DNA of 64,000 nt from CAWGXG01 sp963826505 (GCA_963826505.1 CAWGXG010000006.1:186001-250000), one strand, 5' to 3'; shown: positions 7,306 to 15,967, numbered from the stretch's first letter. A program made the numbers and translations. The notes: generated by a model not told the origin, from the letters alone.

Positions 7306-8972
7306 TTCACCTTGGCTAAATGTTGGTGAACGAACTGCACCGCGATCGAGCCTTCGCCCACCGCGGACGCCACGCGCTTGACCGAAGTAGCGCGCACATC
7401 ACCGACCACGAACACGCCCGGTACGCTGCTTTCCAGCAGGAACGGGTCGCGCCCCAGCGGCCAATAACCCTGCGGCGGCTTGCCGTCATGGACGAGCTGC
7501 GGTCCCGCTAGCAGAAAGCCGTGCCGGTCCATCTCCAGCGTACCCACCAGCCAGTCCGTGCAGGGCACAGCGCCAATGAAAATAAACAGCGCCGCTGCCG
7601 GAGCGGTGGCTTCGCTGTCGGTGGCGTTGTCGCGTACGGTGACCGACTCGACGTGCTCGTCACCGTGCACGGCGGTGATCTCGCCATTGAGCACGACTTC
7701 GATAGCCGGGTGCGCGTAGATACGATCCACGAGATATTGGGACATCTTGGCTTCGAGCGTTTCGCCTCGGACGACCATCACCACCTTCGAGGCGTATTCA
7801 GCCAGATACATCGCGGCCTGACCGGCTGAGTTGCCCGCGCCGACAATATACACCGGCTGGTCCTGACACGAGAAGACTTCGGTCAGAGATGCGCCGTAGT
7901 AGACGCCCGCGCCGGTCAAGGCATCCACGCCGGGTACTTCCAGCTTGCGGTAGGACAGCCCGACCGCGATTACGATAGCGTGCGCCGCGATCTCGTTGCC
8001 GTCCGCCAGCGTGATGATGCGATAGGGGCCTTCGACGCGCAGCCCGGTCGCTTCTTGAGGGGCGAGAATCTCGACGCCAAAGCGCTTGGCCTGCGCCGTT
8101 GCACGTCGGGCAAGGTCTGCGCCGCTGAGGCCGGATGGGAATCCCAGGTAATTCTCAATGCGCGAACTGGTCCCCGCCTGCCCGCCGGTGGCGTGCCGCT
8201 CGATCATGACCGTGCTCAAGCCTTCAGATGCTCCGTAAACGGCGGCGGCCAGCCCGGCGGGACCGCCACCCACAATCACCAGATCGTAGAACTGTTTGCC
8301 CGCGTGCGTTTGCAGTCCGACTTTATCGGCCACAACCGACGGCAAGGGATGATCGAGAGATTCCCCGTTGGGGAAGATGACCAGCGGCAGCGCGTCTTCG
8401 CCCCGCTCAAACTGGGTCAGGACATCCTGGGCTTCGTCGTCGGTTTCGAGATCAAGATACAGATAGGGCACCTGGTTGCGGGCCAGGAAGTCTTTGATGT
8501 GGTGCGCATCCGGCGACCAGCGGTGCCCGATGATGCGAATCCCTTCGAAGACCGGACGGTAGGTCGCCAGCCAGTCCTCTAGCAGATCGTCCAAGACAGG
8601 ATACAGTTTGTCTTCCGGCGGATCCCAGGGTTTGAGCAGATAGTAATGCACGGCCACGGAGTTGATGGCATTGATCGCCGCGTCAGTATCGGCGTAGGCG
8701 GTGAGGAGTGCGCGTTTGGCTTCCGGGTAGATCGCCATCGCCTCGGCCAGAAATTCGACGCCGCTCATCTGCGGCATACGCTGATCGACTACAAACAGCG
8801 CAACCGGATCGTTCGCGCGGCGGAGCTGGCGCAGCGCGTCCAGGGCGTCTGCGCCGCTGTTGGCCCGCATAATCCGGTAGTTTTCACCATAACGCCCGCG
8901 CAGATCGCGCGTGATGGCGCGCAAAACATTGGCATCGTCATCAACTGAAAAAATCACGGGTTTGACTGCCAT
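7302..8972 (-). CDS. Fused response regulator receiver / thioredoxin reductase-like FAD oxidoreductase
   Basis: 556 residues. Residues 1-130 are a receiver domain with acidic pocket SVDDD and phospho-Asp near 63 (VVDQRMPQMSG). Residues about 140-220 form a thioredoxin-like or linker segment (VPYLYLDLETDDEAQDVL). The rest is a two-dinucleotide-fold oxidoreductase: FAD motif LVIVGGGPAGLAAAVYGAS and NAD(P)H motif YIVGAGNSAGQAAMY, ending with GVFVVGDVRA. The redox-active CxxC of classical thioredoxin reductase is absent; the equivalent position reads YYGASLTEV. It therefore cannot use the usual disulfide relay. It lies immediately upstream of the cNMP-histidine kinase (4-base overlap), which probably phosphorylates it. 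A GAAGGGA ribosome site supports the start. Confidence 0.92.
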   Translation of the reverse strand: MAVKPVIFSVDDDANVLRAITRDLRGRYGENYRIMRANSGADALDALRQLRRANDPVALFVVDQRMPQMSGVEFLAEAMAIYPEAKRALLTAYADTDAAINAINSVAVHYYLLKPWDPPEDKLYPVLDDLLEDWLATYRPVFEGIRIIGHRWSPDAHHIKDFLARNQVPYLYLDLETDDEAQDVLTQFERGEDALPLVIFPNGESLDHPLPSVVADKVGLQTHAGKQFYDLVIVGGGPAGLAAAVYGASEGLSTVMIERHATGGQAGTSSRIENYLGFPSGLSGADLARRATAQAKRFGVEILAPQEATGLRVEGPYRIITLADGNEIAAHAIVIAVGLSYRKLEVPGVDALTGAGVYYGASLTEVFSCQDQPVYIVGAGNSAGQAAMYLAEYASKVVMVVRGETLEAKMSQYLVDRIYAHPAIEVVLNGEITAVHGDEHVESVTVRDNATDSEATAPAAALFIFIGAVPCTDWLVGTLEMDRHGFLLAGPQLVHDGKPPQGYWPLGRDPFLLESSVPGVFVVGDVRATSVKRVASAVGEGSIAVQFVHQHLAKVK

Positions 8973-9018
8973 AGTATTTCCCTTCGTTCCTGTGAACTAG
9001 AAGAGCCAATGCAGGTTA

Positions 9019-10200
9019 TCAAGCGTTAGGCGCAGTCGATGTCAATTTCGGGATGTTTCGGTACAGGTCGATGCCCACTTGAACGACGCAGGCAACGGCA
9101 ATCAGGAACAGCAGCGGCCCGGCATTCAACGCCCCGCCCACGAGCGCCACCCCTAACACAAACGCGGCTCCGGCAGCGCGTACATACACACTGTGGCCGC
9201 GTCCCAGATCGCGCGAGTCTTCCGTCGTGGCCAGGTCAAGGATCGCGATCGCTAACAGCGCCACGCTGACCGCCCCCGCCAGCAACAGCCGCTTTTCATC
9301 GTCCAGCCCATGTCCCGGCTCGATCAGCACGATCTTTTTGGAGGCGACGCCAAAAGCGGTCAGCGCCGCCAGCAGGGGCAGGTGCGTGTAGACCCATACC
9401 TGACCGGCGTAGCGTGTCCGGCGTACCACCGAGCCTTTGACATTATCGAAATAGATCCACCACAGGCTGGCTGCGATCACCAACGCGAACGCCCCATACA
9501 AGGCGTTTATCAGTTCCAGTTCAAGCACGGACGCGCCGGTTATCACTTTGATGAAGGCTTCGCCCAGCACAATGATCGTGAACAGGCCAAAGCGTTCCGG
9601 TAAGTGGTGAGTGTCGGGCGGCGCTTCGGCTTGCAGACGGCGCGTGCTGGGCAGCAGCGGCGTGCCGAAATCGATCACCAACGCGATACCCCACAACAAG
9701 AACCGCGCCGGGGGCGGTACTGCCGCCGAAATCAGCCAGACCAGCGCTGCCAGCGCAAATCCTGACGCATAGCGCCGAGTGAGTGGGCGTGCCTGAGGCC
9801 GGATTTGCCCCGCACGCCAATACATGACCACCAGGACCGTCCGCGCGCCCACATAGGCCAGGGCGAAGCCGCGCGAGGTATGGCCCACCCCGTCTTCGAT
9901 AGTGATCGCCAGCATCGATACGGCGAACATCTCCGCGAAGATCAGCAGGCGGTGCCCTACGTCGTCCAGATTGAAGCGCGTGACGTAGAACACAATCCCC
10001 GCCCACGACCACCAGATTGGGACGAACAACAGGGCGAAGGTCGCCACGCCTTTCAGCGAGAGATCGTGACTGAGCTTGTCGCCCAGCGCGACGATCGTCG
10101 CGACATAGACAAGATCGAAAAACAGTTCCAGCCAACCGACTCTTTGTTCGCTGCCAGGTTGTGGGCTGGACGTGCGCAGTCGTAAGAAATTCGAAAGCAT
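9019..10200 (-). CDS. ltrA: Low temperature requirement protein A (LtrA) family membrane protein
   Basis: 393 residues, largely hydrophobic with about ten predicted membrane segments. The N-terminal signature WLELFFDLVYVA is the hallmark of the LtrA family, which is named from a Listeria mutant unable to grow in the cold; its biochemical role is not established. A GGGAG ribosome site lies about 8 bases before the ATG at 10200. The gene sits 46 bases upstream of the receiver-TrxR gene on the same strand and may share its transcript. The symbol reflects the family only. Confidence 0.85.
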   Translation of the reverse strand: MLSNFLRLRTSSPQPGSEQRVGWLELFFDLVYVATIVALGDKLSHDLSLKGVATFALLFVPIWWSWAGIVFYVTRFNLDDVGHRLLIFAEMFAVSMLAITIEDGVGHTSRGFALAYVGARTVLVVMYWRAGQIRPQARPLTRRYASGFALAALVWLISAAVPPPARFLLWGIALVIDFGTPLLPSTRRLQAEAPPDTHHLPERFGLFTIIVLGEAFIKVITGASVLELELINALYGAFALVIAASLWWIYFDNVKGSVVRRTRYAGQVWVYTHLPLLAALTAFGVASKKIVLIEPGHGLDDEKRLLLAGAVSVALLAIAILDLATTEDSRDLGRGHSVYVRAAGAAFVLGVALVGGALNAGPLLFLIAVACVVQVGIDLYRNIPKLTSTAPNA

Positions 10201-10393
10201 GTGTTTGTCTCCCAGGTCTTTCTGATTCGGCCCAGGTGGGCTGTGCGCGTCCGTATAAATCTTAAAAGCATCACGATAATATCATATATAAGCCATGCCT
10301 GAATGGCCCACTCTAATCGGTTTCCCTTCACAAGAGCCTACCATGATACCTGTGTAAGAAAAGTGCTAGTGTAATAAAAAAAATATAAAAAAA

Positions 10394-10422
10394 TTGACTT
10401 TTATCTTTTAAATGACTAGAAT
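10394..10422 (+). promoter_or_regulatory. Strong sigma70-type promoter of the SnoaL-cluster operon
   Basis: TTGACT (10394-10399) and TAGAAT (10417-10422) are spaced by exactly 17 bases inside an A/T-rich block that could act as an UP element. It is the best promoter seen before the long co-directional run that begins at 10556. Confidence 0.65.
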
Positions 10423-10432
10423 TTCCATTAGG

Positions 10433-10456
10433 TCAATGAAAATCAATGGACATTGA
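10433..10456. promoter_or_regulatory. Candidate operator downstream of the SnoaL-cluster promoter
   Basis: The inverted repeat TCAATG-GA-CATTGA lies at 10443-10456, with a third copy of TCAATG at 10433-10438. It starts about 10-20 bases after the -10 box, where a bound repressor would block transcription. No regulator gene is adjacent, so the binder is unknown. Confidence 0.4.
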
Positions 10457-10555
10457 TGCATTGTTATCAGTCCATACCACTGACACCCAACCCACCAGTG
10501 CTCAAACACTGAAGGCCATTTGCATAAAATTCTCATACGTCTAGGAGGTAGTCCG

Positions 10556-11380
10556 GTGTCAAAAAAGGTCCTGATTGTCCTCTCTGAATTCGGTTTCTGG
10601 GGTGAAGAACTGGTCGGTCCGCTAGAAGTGTTGGACGCCGCGGGCTACGAATCGGTTTTCGCGACCCCCAAGGGCCGGCGCCCGCACGCGCTGCCGCCCA
10701 GCATGGACCCGACCTACCTTGATCCCCCACTGGATAAGCTGGTGACCTCTGAATACTACGCGCAGAAGACGAAGGAAATCGATGAGTCGACGCGCCTGGA
10801 TGATCCTGTCAACCTGTCGCAGTGGTTCCCGGAACGCCCCTATTTTAGCGCGCCCAGCTTCGCCCACGGGTTGGAAGCCTATCACAACGCCCGTGACAAA
10901 GCCTGGCAAGATCTCGAAGAATACGACGCGCTGTTGATGGTGGGTGGCAGTGGTCCGATTATCGACATGGTGAACAACCAGCGCCTGCATGACGTCATCC
11001 TGGGCTTTCTCAAGCTAGACAAACTGATCGTAGCGGAATGCTACGCGGTGACCTGCCTGGCCTTTGCCCGCGATTGGTCCGATCGTCGCAGCATCATCTG
11101 GGGCAAGCATGTCACGGGTCACGCGTTGGAATATGACTACAAAGACGGCACCGGCTTCCTGCGCACCAACTTGAACATGGGGCCGCCGCCGTATCCGCTG
11201 GAGATGATCCTGCGCGACGCGACCGGGCCGGACGGCCAGTATCACGGTGGTGTGGGCCATACGCTTTCGACGGTCTTGGACTACCCGTTCCTCACGGGGC
11301 GCTCGACTCAAGATTCACACCTGGTGGGCGAGCTGACGGTCCAGGTACTCGAAAAAGGCTTGCGTCGTTACGGTTGGTAG
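10556..11380 (+). CDS. DJ-1/PfpI family protein (long form)
   Basis: 274 residues. The N-terminal KKVLIVLSEFGFWGEELVGP and the nucleophile elbow VAECYAVT (Cys in a tight turn after a beta strand) identify the DJ-1/PfpI superfamily. It is longer than usual because of an insertion around residues 55-120 and a 60-residue C-terminal segment. The GTG at 10556 is taken as start because AGGAGGT lies 7-8 bases upstream; an ATG at 10520 has no ribosome site. Members act as glyoxalase III, hydratases, chaperones or amidases, so the reaction is not predictable. It is the first gene of a co-directional run that includes a second, shorter DJ-1 protein at 21739. Confidence 0.85.
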   Translation: MSKKVLIVLSEFGFWGEELVGPLEVLDAAGYESVFATPKGRRPHALPPSMDPTYLDPPLDKLVTSEYYAQKTKEIDESTRLDDPVNLSQWFPERPYFSAPSFAHGLEAYHNARDKAWQDLEEYDALLMVGGSGPIIDMVNNQRLHDVILGFLKLDKLIVAECYAVTCLAFARDWSDRRSIIWGKHVTGHALEYDYKDGTGFLRTNLNMGPPPYPLEMILRDATGPDGQYHGGVGHTLSTVLDYPFLTGRSTQDSHLVGELTVQVLEKGLRRYGW

Positions 11381-11488
11381 ACGCCTGAACCATCACAGAC
11401 GTGCCCTCTGCCGGTCTGAATCAGCGTTCGAGCGCGTCGGGCACGTCTGGTCTGTTTGAGACCAGTTATCGACAGGAAAGAGCACATC

Positions 11489-13189
11489 ATGGCCGACAAA
11501 GCCGGTCGTTTCGCAATCATCGAGCAATTTCTCGCGGATGGTATGACCTTCATGTTTGGCAACCCCGGCACAGTTGAGCAGGGGTTTTTAGACGCGGTCA
11601 ACGAGTATCCGGGTTTCCAGTACATTTTCGCCATGCAAGAAACGATTGCCGTGGCGATGGCCGACGGTTACGCCCGCGTCACCAAGAAGCCCACGCTGGT
11701 GCAACTGCACAGCGGCGTGGGCCTGGGCAATGGGATCGGCATGCTATACCAGGCGTATCGCGGACACGCGCCGCTGGTGGTCATCGCAGGGGAATCGGGT
11801 ATCCGCTATGACGCGATGGACTCGCAGATGGCCGCCGATCTGGTGGCGATGGCGCGTCCGGTGACCAAGTGGGCGACGCGCGTCGTCGATCCCGCCTCCA
11901 CACTGCGCGTGCTGCGTCGCGCGATCAAGTTAGCAGGAACGCCGCCGATGGGCCCCGTCTTTGTGTGCCTTCCGGCGGATATTCTTGATAACCCGATTCA
12001 AGAACCAGTGGTTCCCACGTCGATCCCCAGCACGCGCGTACAGCCCAATGATGACGACATCGCTCGCGCCGTAGCCCTGCTGTCCGGTGCGCGCAAGCCG
12101 ATCATCCTCATGGGCGACGGCATCGCCTATTCCTACGCACAAAGCGAGCTGGCCCGTGTAGCCGAGAGCCTGGGCGCGGATGTGTGGGGTGTGGACAACT
12201 CCGAAGTCAATATCCCGGCAGACCACCCACTCTACAAGGGCGGCACCGGGCATATGTTTGGAGCCAACAGCAGCCGCGTCGTCCATGAAGCGGATGCGAT
12301 TTTGATCGTAGGGACGTACGTTTTCCCCGAAGTTTTCCCGTTCCTATCAGGGTCGGACATCTTCGCGCCGGACGCGAAGATCGTCCACATCGACTTGAAC
12401 GCCTACGAGATTGCCAAGAACTTCCCGGTCGATCTCGGCATTGTGGCCGATCCGAAACTGTCCCTGGCCCGGCTGGCGTCGGCGTTGGACGCTGCAATGA
12501 CCGCCGCGCAGAAGAGCGCAGCCCGCGCGCGTGTCGAAGCGGCGGGTGCCGCCAAAGAAGCGGCGCTCAAGAAGGCGATCGAGGCCGATTTCGCTGTTCG
12601 TGACTCCGTACCGCTGCAAACCTCTCGTTTTATGTCGGAACTGGCGAAACATCTGCCGGACGATGCGCTGATCTTTGATGAGGCGCTGACGTCCTCCCCG
12701 CCGCTGACGCGCTATATGCCGCCGGTCAAGCCCGATCACTTTTTCCAGACGCGCGGCGGATCGCTGGGCGTGGGCATCCCCGGCGCGATCGGTCTGAAGC
12801 TGGCGCACCCGGATAAGACGGTGATCGGCTTCACGGGCGACGGTGGCAGCATGTACACCATTCAAGCTCTGTGGACAGCAGCTCATCACAACATTGGGGC
12901 CAAGTTCGTGATCTGCAACAACGCCAGCTACATGCTGCTCAAGCTGAACATCATGCAGTACTGGCGTGAACAAGGTCTGGCTCCCGGCGCGTTCCCGGAC
13001 GCATTCGATCTGACAAACCCCATCGTGGATTTCGTCAAGATCGCGGAATCGATGGGCGTACCCGGCGCGCGCGTCGAGCGTCCCGAACAGGTCGAACCGG
13101 CCATCCGGCGGATGTTGGAAACAGATGGACCGTTCTTAGTGGATATGGTGGTCAGCAGCGCGCTGCCTGACGCCAGCAGCGGAAAATGA
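11489..13189 (+). CDS. Thiamine diphosphate-dependent enzyme (benzoylformate decarboxylase/acetolactate synthase-like)
   Basis: 566 residues with the three-domain architecture of the ThDP family. The N-terminal PYR domain has the catalytic Glu at 51 (MQETIAVAMADGYAR) and FGNPGTVEQGF, close to the FGNPG element of benzoylformate decarboxylases. A central domain follows, and a C-terminal PP domain has the ThDP-Mg motif GDGGSMYTIQALWTAA...NN. The start ATG has AGGAAAG upstream. It probably decarboxylates or ligates a 2-oxo acid. Its position at the head of the SnoaL-like genes, with a tautomerase and a GMC oxidoreductase, suggests an aromatic or ketide pathway, but the substrate is unknown. Confidence 0.9.
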   Translation: MADKAGRFAIIEQFLADGMTFMFGNPGTVEQGFLDAVNEYPGFQYIFAMQETIAVAMADGYARVTKKPTLVQLHSGVGLGNGIGMLYQAYRGHAPLVVIAGESGIRYDAMDSQMAADLVAMARPVTKWATRVVDPASTLRVLRRAIKLAGTPPMGPVFVCLPADILDNPIQEPVVPTSIPSTRVQPNDDDIARAVALLSGARKPIILMGDGIAYSYAQSELARVAESLGADVWGVDNSEVNIPADHPLYKGGTGHMFGANSSRVVHEADAILIVGTYVFPEVFPFLSGSDIFAPDAKIVHIDLNAYEIAKNFPVDLGIVADPKLSLARLASALDAAMTAAQKSAARARVEAAGAAKEAALKKAIEADFAVRDSVPLQTSRFMSELAKHLPDDALIFDEALTSSPPLTRYMPPVKPDHFFQTRGGSLGVGIPGAIGLKLAHPDKTVIGFTGDGGSMYTIQALWTAAHHNIGAKFVICNNASYMLLKLNIMQYWREQGLAPGAFPDAFDLTNPIVDFVKIAESMGVPGARVERPEQVEPAIRRMLETDGPFLVDMVVSSALPDASSGK

Positions 13190-13201
13190 GGCAACAAGGA
13201 A

Positions 13202-13561
13202 ATGTCAACTACTCCCGGCAAAGCTTTCTACGACCGCCAGGTTGCTTTGTTGGCGGCAAACGATGTCGAAGGCTTGATCGACAGTCAATACCATCCAGAT
13301 GCCATATTGGTTGGGTTTGAGTTTACCCGGCGCGGACGCGCTGAGTTGCTCGAGCATTTCAAGGGGTATATGGGCCACCTGGGCTATATCAAGCTGCTGT
13401 CCACCGATCATTTTGCCGAAATCGAAGACGCGATCTTCTTCGAGGCGACGGTCGAAACGCAGATCGGGATCGCAGAAGTGTACGACGTGTTTACGCTCAA
13501 GGACGGCAAGGCTGTCCGCCACTTCACTGGCATAAAAGCAGTCCGTCCTAAGGATGCATGA
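13202..13561 (+). CDS. Nuclear transport factor 2 (NTF2)/SnoaL-like protein 1
   Basis: 119 residues matching a single NTF2-like cone fold: N-terminal helices (KAFYDRQVALLAANDVEGLIDSQYHPDA), central strands and the C-terminal pair VYDVFTLKDGKAVRHFTG. This fold hosts isomerases, cyclases and hydrolases, so the reaction cannot be assigned. It begins 12 bases after the ThDP enzyme stop and its own stop is 14 bases before the next gene, so they are almost certainly co-transcribed. It is the first of nine such genes in a row. Confidence 0.82.
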   Translation: MSTTPGKAFYDRQVALLAANDVEGLIDSQYHPDAILVGFEFTRRGRAELLEHFKGYMGHLGYIKLLSTDHFAEIEDAIFFEATVETQIGIAEVYDVFTLKDGKAVRHFTGIKAVRPKDA

Positions 13562-13575
13562 GAGGGGTTTCACCT

Positions 13576-14025
13576 ATGAGCTCGTTAGCGCCTTTGTCGA
13601 AAGCCGAAGTCGATCAGATGGTGCGTGATTGGTACCGCGCGCTCGACGTGCACAAAGCACAGGTCGAGGTGCAGCAGTATGTGTCGGAGGGCGAACTGGA
13701 AATGGTGTTCCCTGAGGCCACGCTGCGCAGTCTGCCGGAATTCGAACTGTGGTTCCAGGGTGTCATTCGTATCTTCTTCGACGAAGTCCACACCATGCAG
13801 CAGCTTGACGTGACTGTGTCACCCGACGGCCAGAAGGCCGATGTCAAACTGGTGGTGCGCTGGGAAGCCAGCCGTTGGAAGCCCCCGGCGGCCAAGAGCG
13901 AGCGCCTGATTATGGACGCTTACCAGACCTGGGTGGTCAAGCGGTCGCCGGTCAGCGGCAAGCCCGTGATCACCCGCTACGTAGTGGATGACCTGAAACC
14001 CCTACCGGGGTCTGCCCCGCTCTAA
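13576..14025 (+). CDS. NTF2/SnoaL-like protein 2
   Basis: 149 residues starting MSSLAPLSKAEVDQMV. The ATG at 13576 is preferred to one at 13558 that overlaps the previous stop, because GAGGGG lies 8 bases before the former. The pattern of two or three N-terminal helices, a WFQGVIRIFFDEVHT helix and long C-terminal strands (VKLVVRWEASRWKP, RLIMDAYQTWVVKR) fits the NTF2-like fold. It is more diverged than the other members of the array and has no obvious catalytic signature. Function unknown. Confidence 0.75.
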   Translation: MSSLAPLSKAEVDQMVRDWYRALDVHKAQVEVQQYVSEGELEMVFPEATLRSLPEFELWFQGVIRIFFDEVHTMQQLDVTVSPDGQKADVKLVVRWEASRWKPPAAKSERLIMDAYQTWVVKRSPVSGKPVITRYVVDDLKPLPGSAPL

Positions 14026-14117
14026 CGAGCGGTTGAGTGAAGGCGCACGATCTCCGGAGCGCAGCGCCATGTTTTGCACGCACAGGTAATTGCATCATCA
14101 CAAGGAGACAAACAGCG

Positions 14118-14537
14118 ATGGGTAACACAGATCTGGTCTTCAAGATGTACGACTACTTTTCCAAGGGTGACATGGAATCCATCAAGCGTGAGCTGTTCCA
14201 CCCGAATATGTCGTGGACCATGCCCGGCCATCACCCCCTGTCGGCACGGATGGAAGGCGCTGACGCCGTGATCGCGTTCTTCGGCGCGCTGTTCCAGGCG
14301 GGCATCACCGTCGACAACGCCCACTTTGGCGAGCTGGATGACGGCACCGTCATCGAAAAGCACATGGGTCACGGCAAAATCGGCGATGAGGAATTCCTGT
14401 TCCCGACCTGCACGTCCTACGGCATCAAAGACGGCAAGATCTTCGAGGTGCGTGTGCACTCCGCCGTGCAGCACGAGGTCGATCGCTATTTCTGGACCAT
14501 GTTCAAGCTGAAGGACATTCCGGCCCGCTTGAAGTAA
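14118..14537 (+). CDS. NTF2/SnoaL-like protein 3
   Basis: 139 residues, start MGNTDLVFKMYDYFSKGD, with AAGGAG upstream. A SnoaL-like fold is indicated by the helix, the MSWTMPGHHPLSARMEGADAV segment and the C-terminal YGIKDGKIFEVRVHS strands. It is closely related to the next gene (both share a W-x-x-PGH-x-x-LS pattern at the same place), which points to tandem duplication. This subfamily resembles ketosteroid-isomerase-like proteins of unknown substrate. Confidence 0.85.
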   Translation: MGNTDLVFKMYDYFSKGDMESIKRELFHPNMSWTMPGHHPLSARMEGADAVIAFFGALFQAGITVDNAHFGELDDGTVIEKHMGHGKIGDEEFLFPTCTSYGIKDGKIFEVRVHSAVQHEVDRYFWTMFKLKDIPARLK

Positions 14538-14601
14538 TTGTACCGGCGATCTAACGCACTCTGTTTGCGTAGTGACGACTAGTCCGAGAAGGAAAGATGC
14601 G

Positions 14602-15054
14602 ATGCCACACGTAACCCTGGAATTGGTCGGCAAGGCATATACTGCCCTCGCCAGCGGCAACCGGACCGAGATCGAGAAGTACTGGGACAAAGACATGAAC
14701 TGGCTGGTCCCTGGTCACAACCGGCTGTCCGGCTGGTACCACGGCCTGGATGCCTTCCTCGCGTTCATGGGCGAGGTCGGTCGGCTGTCGGCCAACAGTT
14801 TCAACATGGAAAGCAAGGGTGTGACGATCAGCGATGAATATTCCGCCGACGTCACCCGTAACGTCGGCTACCGCGATGGCTACAACGGTACCGGGACCGT
14901 GCCATATACCAAGCTCGACATCGACGTCGTACACGTGCTGCGCTGGCGTGACGGTAAGGTGATCGAAGGACGCGGCGCGATCTTCGGCGATGGGACCAAC
15001 GAGTACGACCAGTTCTGGTCGCCGGTGGGTCCGGAGAAAGAACGTCTCGAGTAG
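14602..15054 (+). CDS. NTF2/SnoaL-like protein 4
   Basis: 150 residues, start MPHVTLELVGKAYTALASGN, with a GAAGGAAAG ribosome site. Same layout as the preceding gene, including NWLVPGHNRLSG, and the C-terminal strands VVHVLRWRDGKVIEGRG. It is probably a tandem duplicate that diverged. The acid and aromatic residues that would line a SnoaL pocket are present, but no catalytic residue can be fixed from sequence alone. Confidence 0.85.
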   Translation: MPHVTLELVGKAYTALASGNRTEIEKYWDKDMNWLVPGHNRLSGWYHGLDAFLAFMGEVGRLSANSFNMESKGVTISDEYSADVTRNVGYRDGYNGTGTVPYTKLDIDVVHVLRWRDGKVIEGRGAIFGDGTNEYDQFWSPVGPEKERLE

Positions 15055-15112
15055 CATGCAGTCCGTTCAGTGTTAACGCTTTCTAGTCCCTGCAAAGGGA
15101 AGGAACTCAGCC

Positions 15113-15412
15113 ATGCCTATCATTACCATTCAATTCATCAAAGACGTTGTCGCCACACCCGAACAGAAGCGCGAGCTGCTGGTCAAAATGACAGAGACCT
15201 TCGTCTCAGTGCTCGGTGAAGTGGTCCGCCCCTACGTTTACTGCATCATCCAGGAAACGCCGATGGGCGAGTGGAGCATCGCCGGTGTGCCGATGCCCGA
15301 TCTGGAATACCTGATTGGGGATTACACGTCGAAGGTCCATCCGCGCGCCAATGAGATTATGGCTCAGGTGGTCGCGGAACAGAAGAAGGCGGCCCAGGGC
15401 GGCGGTGACTGA
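15113..15412 (+). CDS. 4-oxalocrotonate tautomerase family protein
   Basis: 99 residues beginning MPIITIQFIKDVVATPEQK. Pro2, free after removal of the Met, is the catalytic base of this family, and the spacing to the helix EQKRELLVKMTETFVSVLG is typical. It is longer than classical 4-OT (about 62 residues) through a C-terminal extension. Family members interconvert keto and enol forms of dienoates in aromatic meta-cleavage. Its presence between SnoaL-like genes supports a catabolic or tailoring pathway for an unsaturated oxo-acid; the exact substrate is not known. Confidence 0.85.
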   Translation: MPIITIQFIKDVVATPEQKRELLVKMTETFVSVLGEVVRPYVYCIIQETPMGEWSIAGVPMPDLEYLIGDYTSKVHPRANEIMAQVVAEQKKAAQGGGD

Positions 15413-15450
15413 TCGGCGCGCCTGACGCGAGCCAGAAGGGTAATAATTCT

Positions 15451-15885
15451 ATGTCCAAGGCGGAAGAACATCGCAAACTCTTCGAACGCTGGTTCGAGGA
15501 ACTGTGGAACAAGAAGAACTACAGCGTGGCCTACGAACTGGTGGATCCAAACTTCATCGCGCATGGCGCGGGCGGCCAGGACATCAAGCAGGGGCCCGAC
15601 GGCGTAGTCGAAATGGTTAAGGCATGGCACACCGCGTTCCCTGATGGTCATATGACGATCGATGACATTATCACCGAAGGCGAGTTTTCTACCATTCGCA
15701 TGACCTGGCGCGCCACGCACCTGGGGCCATTCGGCCCAATCCCGGCCAGTGGCAAGAAGATTGAAGCGACCTCCATCGGCATCGATCGCGTCGTAGACGG
15801 CAAGATCACCGAAGGCTGGGGCGAAGTCAACTTGCTGGGCATGTTCATGCAAATGGGTGCCATCCCATCGCCAGATCAAAGCTGA
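15451..15885 (+). CDS. SnoaL-like ester cyclase family protein 5
   Basis: 144 residues. It shows the classic SnoaL ester-cyclase pattern: helix RKLFERWFEELWNKKNYSVAYELVDPNF, strand WHTAFPDGHMTIDDIITEGE, the 'RATHLGPFGPIPASGKKIEAT' turn, then IDRVVDGKITEGWGEVNLLG and the LGMFMQMGAIP end. An AGAAGGG site precedes the ATG. SnoaL itself closes a ring of a polyketide by aldol chemistry; many relatives have no known activity. Confidence 0.9.
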   Translation: MSKAEEHRKLFERWFEELWNKKNYSVAYELVDPNFIAHGAGGQDIKQGPDGVVEMVKAWHTAFPDGHMTIDDIITEGEFSTIRMTWRATHLGPFGPIPASGKKIEATSIGIDRVVDGKITEGWGEVNLLGMFMQMGAIPSPDQS

Positions 15886-15967
15886 CGCGAACGCGGGGGC
15901 CGGCTGGTGGCTCATCGGGCCATACAGCCAGCTCCTTTTTTCCCAATCATACGGGAGGGAACGCATT

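Larger units (their letters stand above)
10201..10555. other. Intergenic region between divergent ltrA and the SnoaL-cluster operon
   Basis: About 355 bases without a convincing gene. The part from 10360 to 10460 is strikingly A+T-rich for this genome and holds the promoter and inverted repeat listed separately. The side towards ltrA shows no clear -35/-10 pair. Confidence 0.6.
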
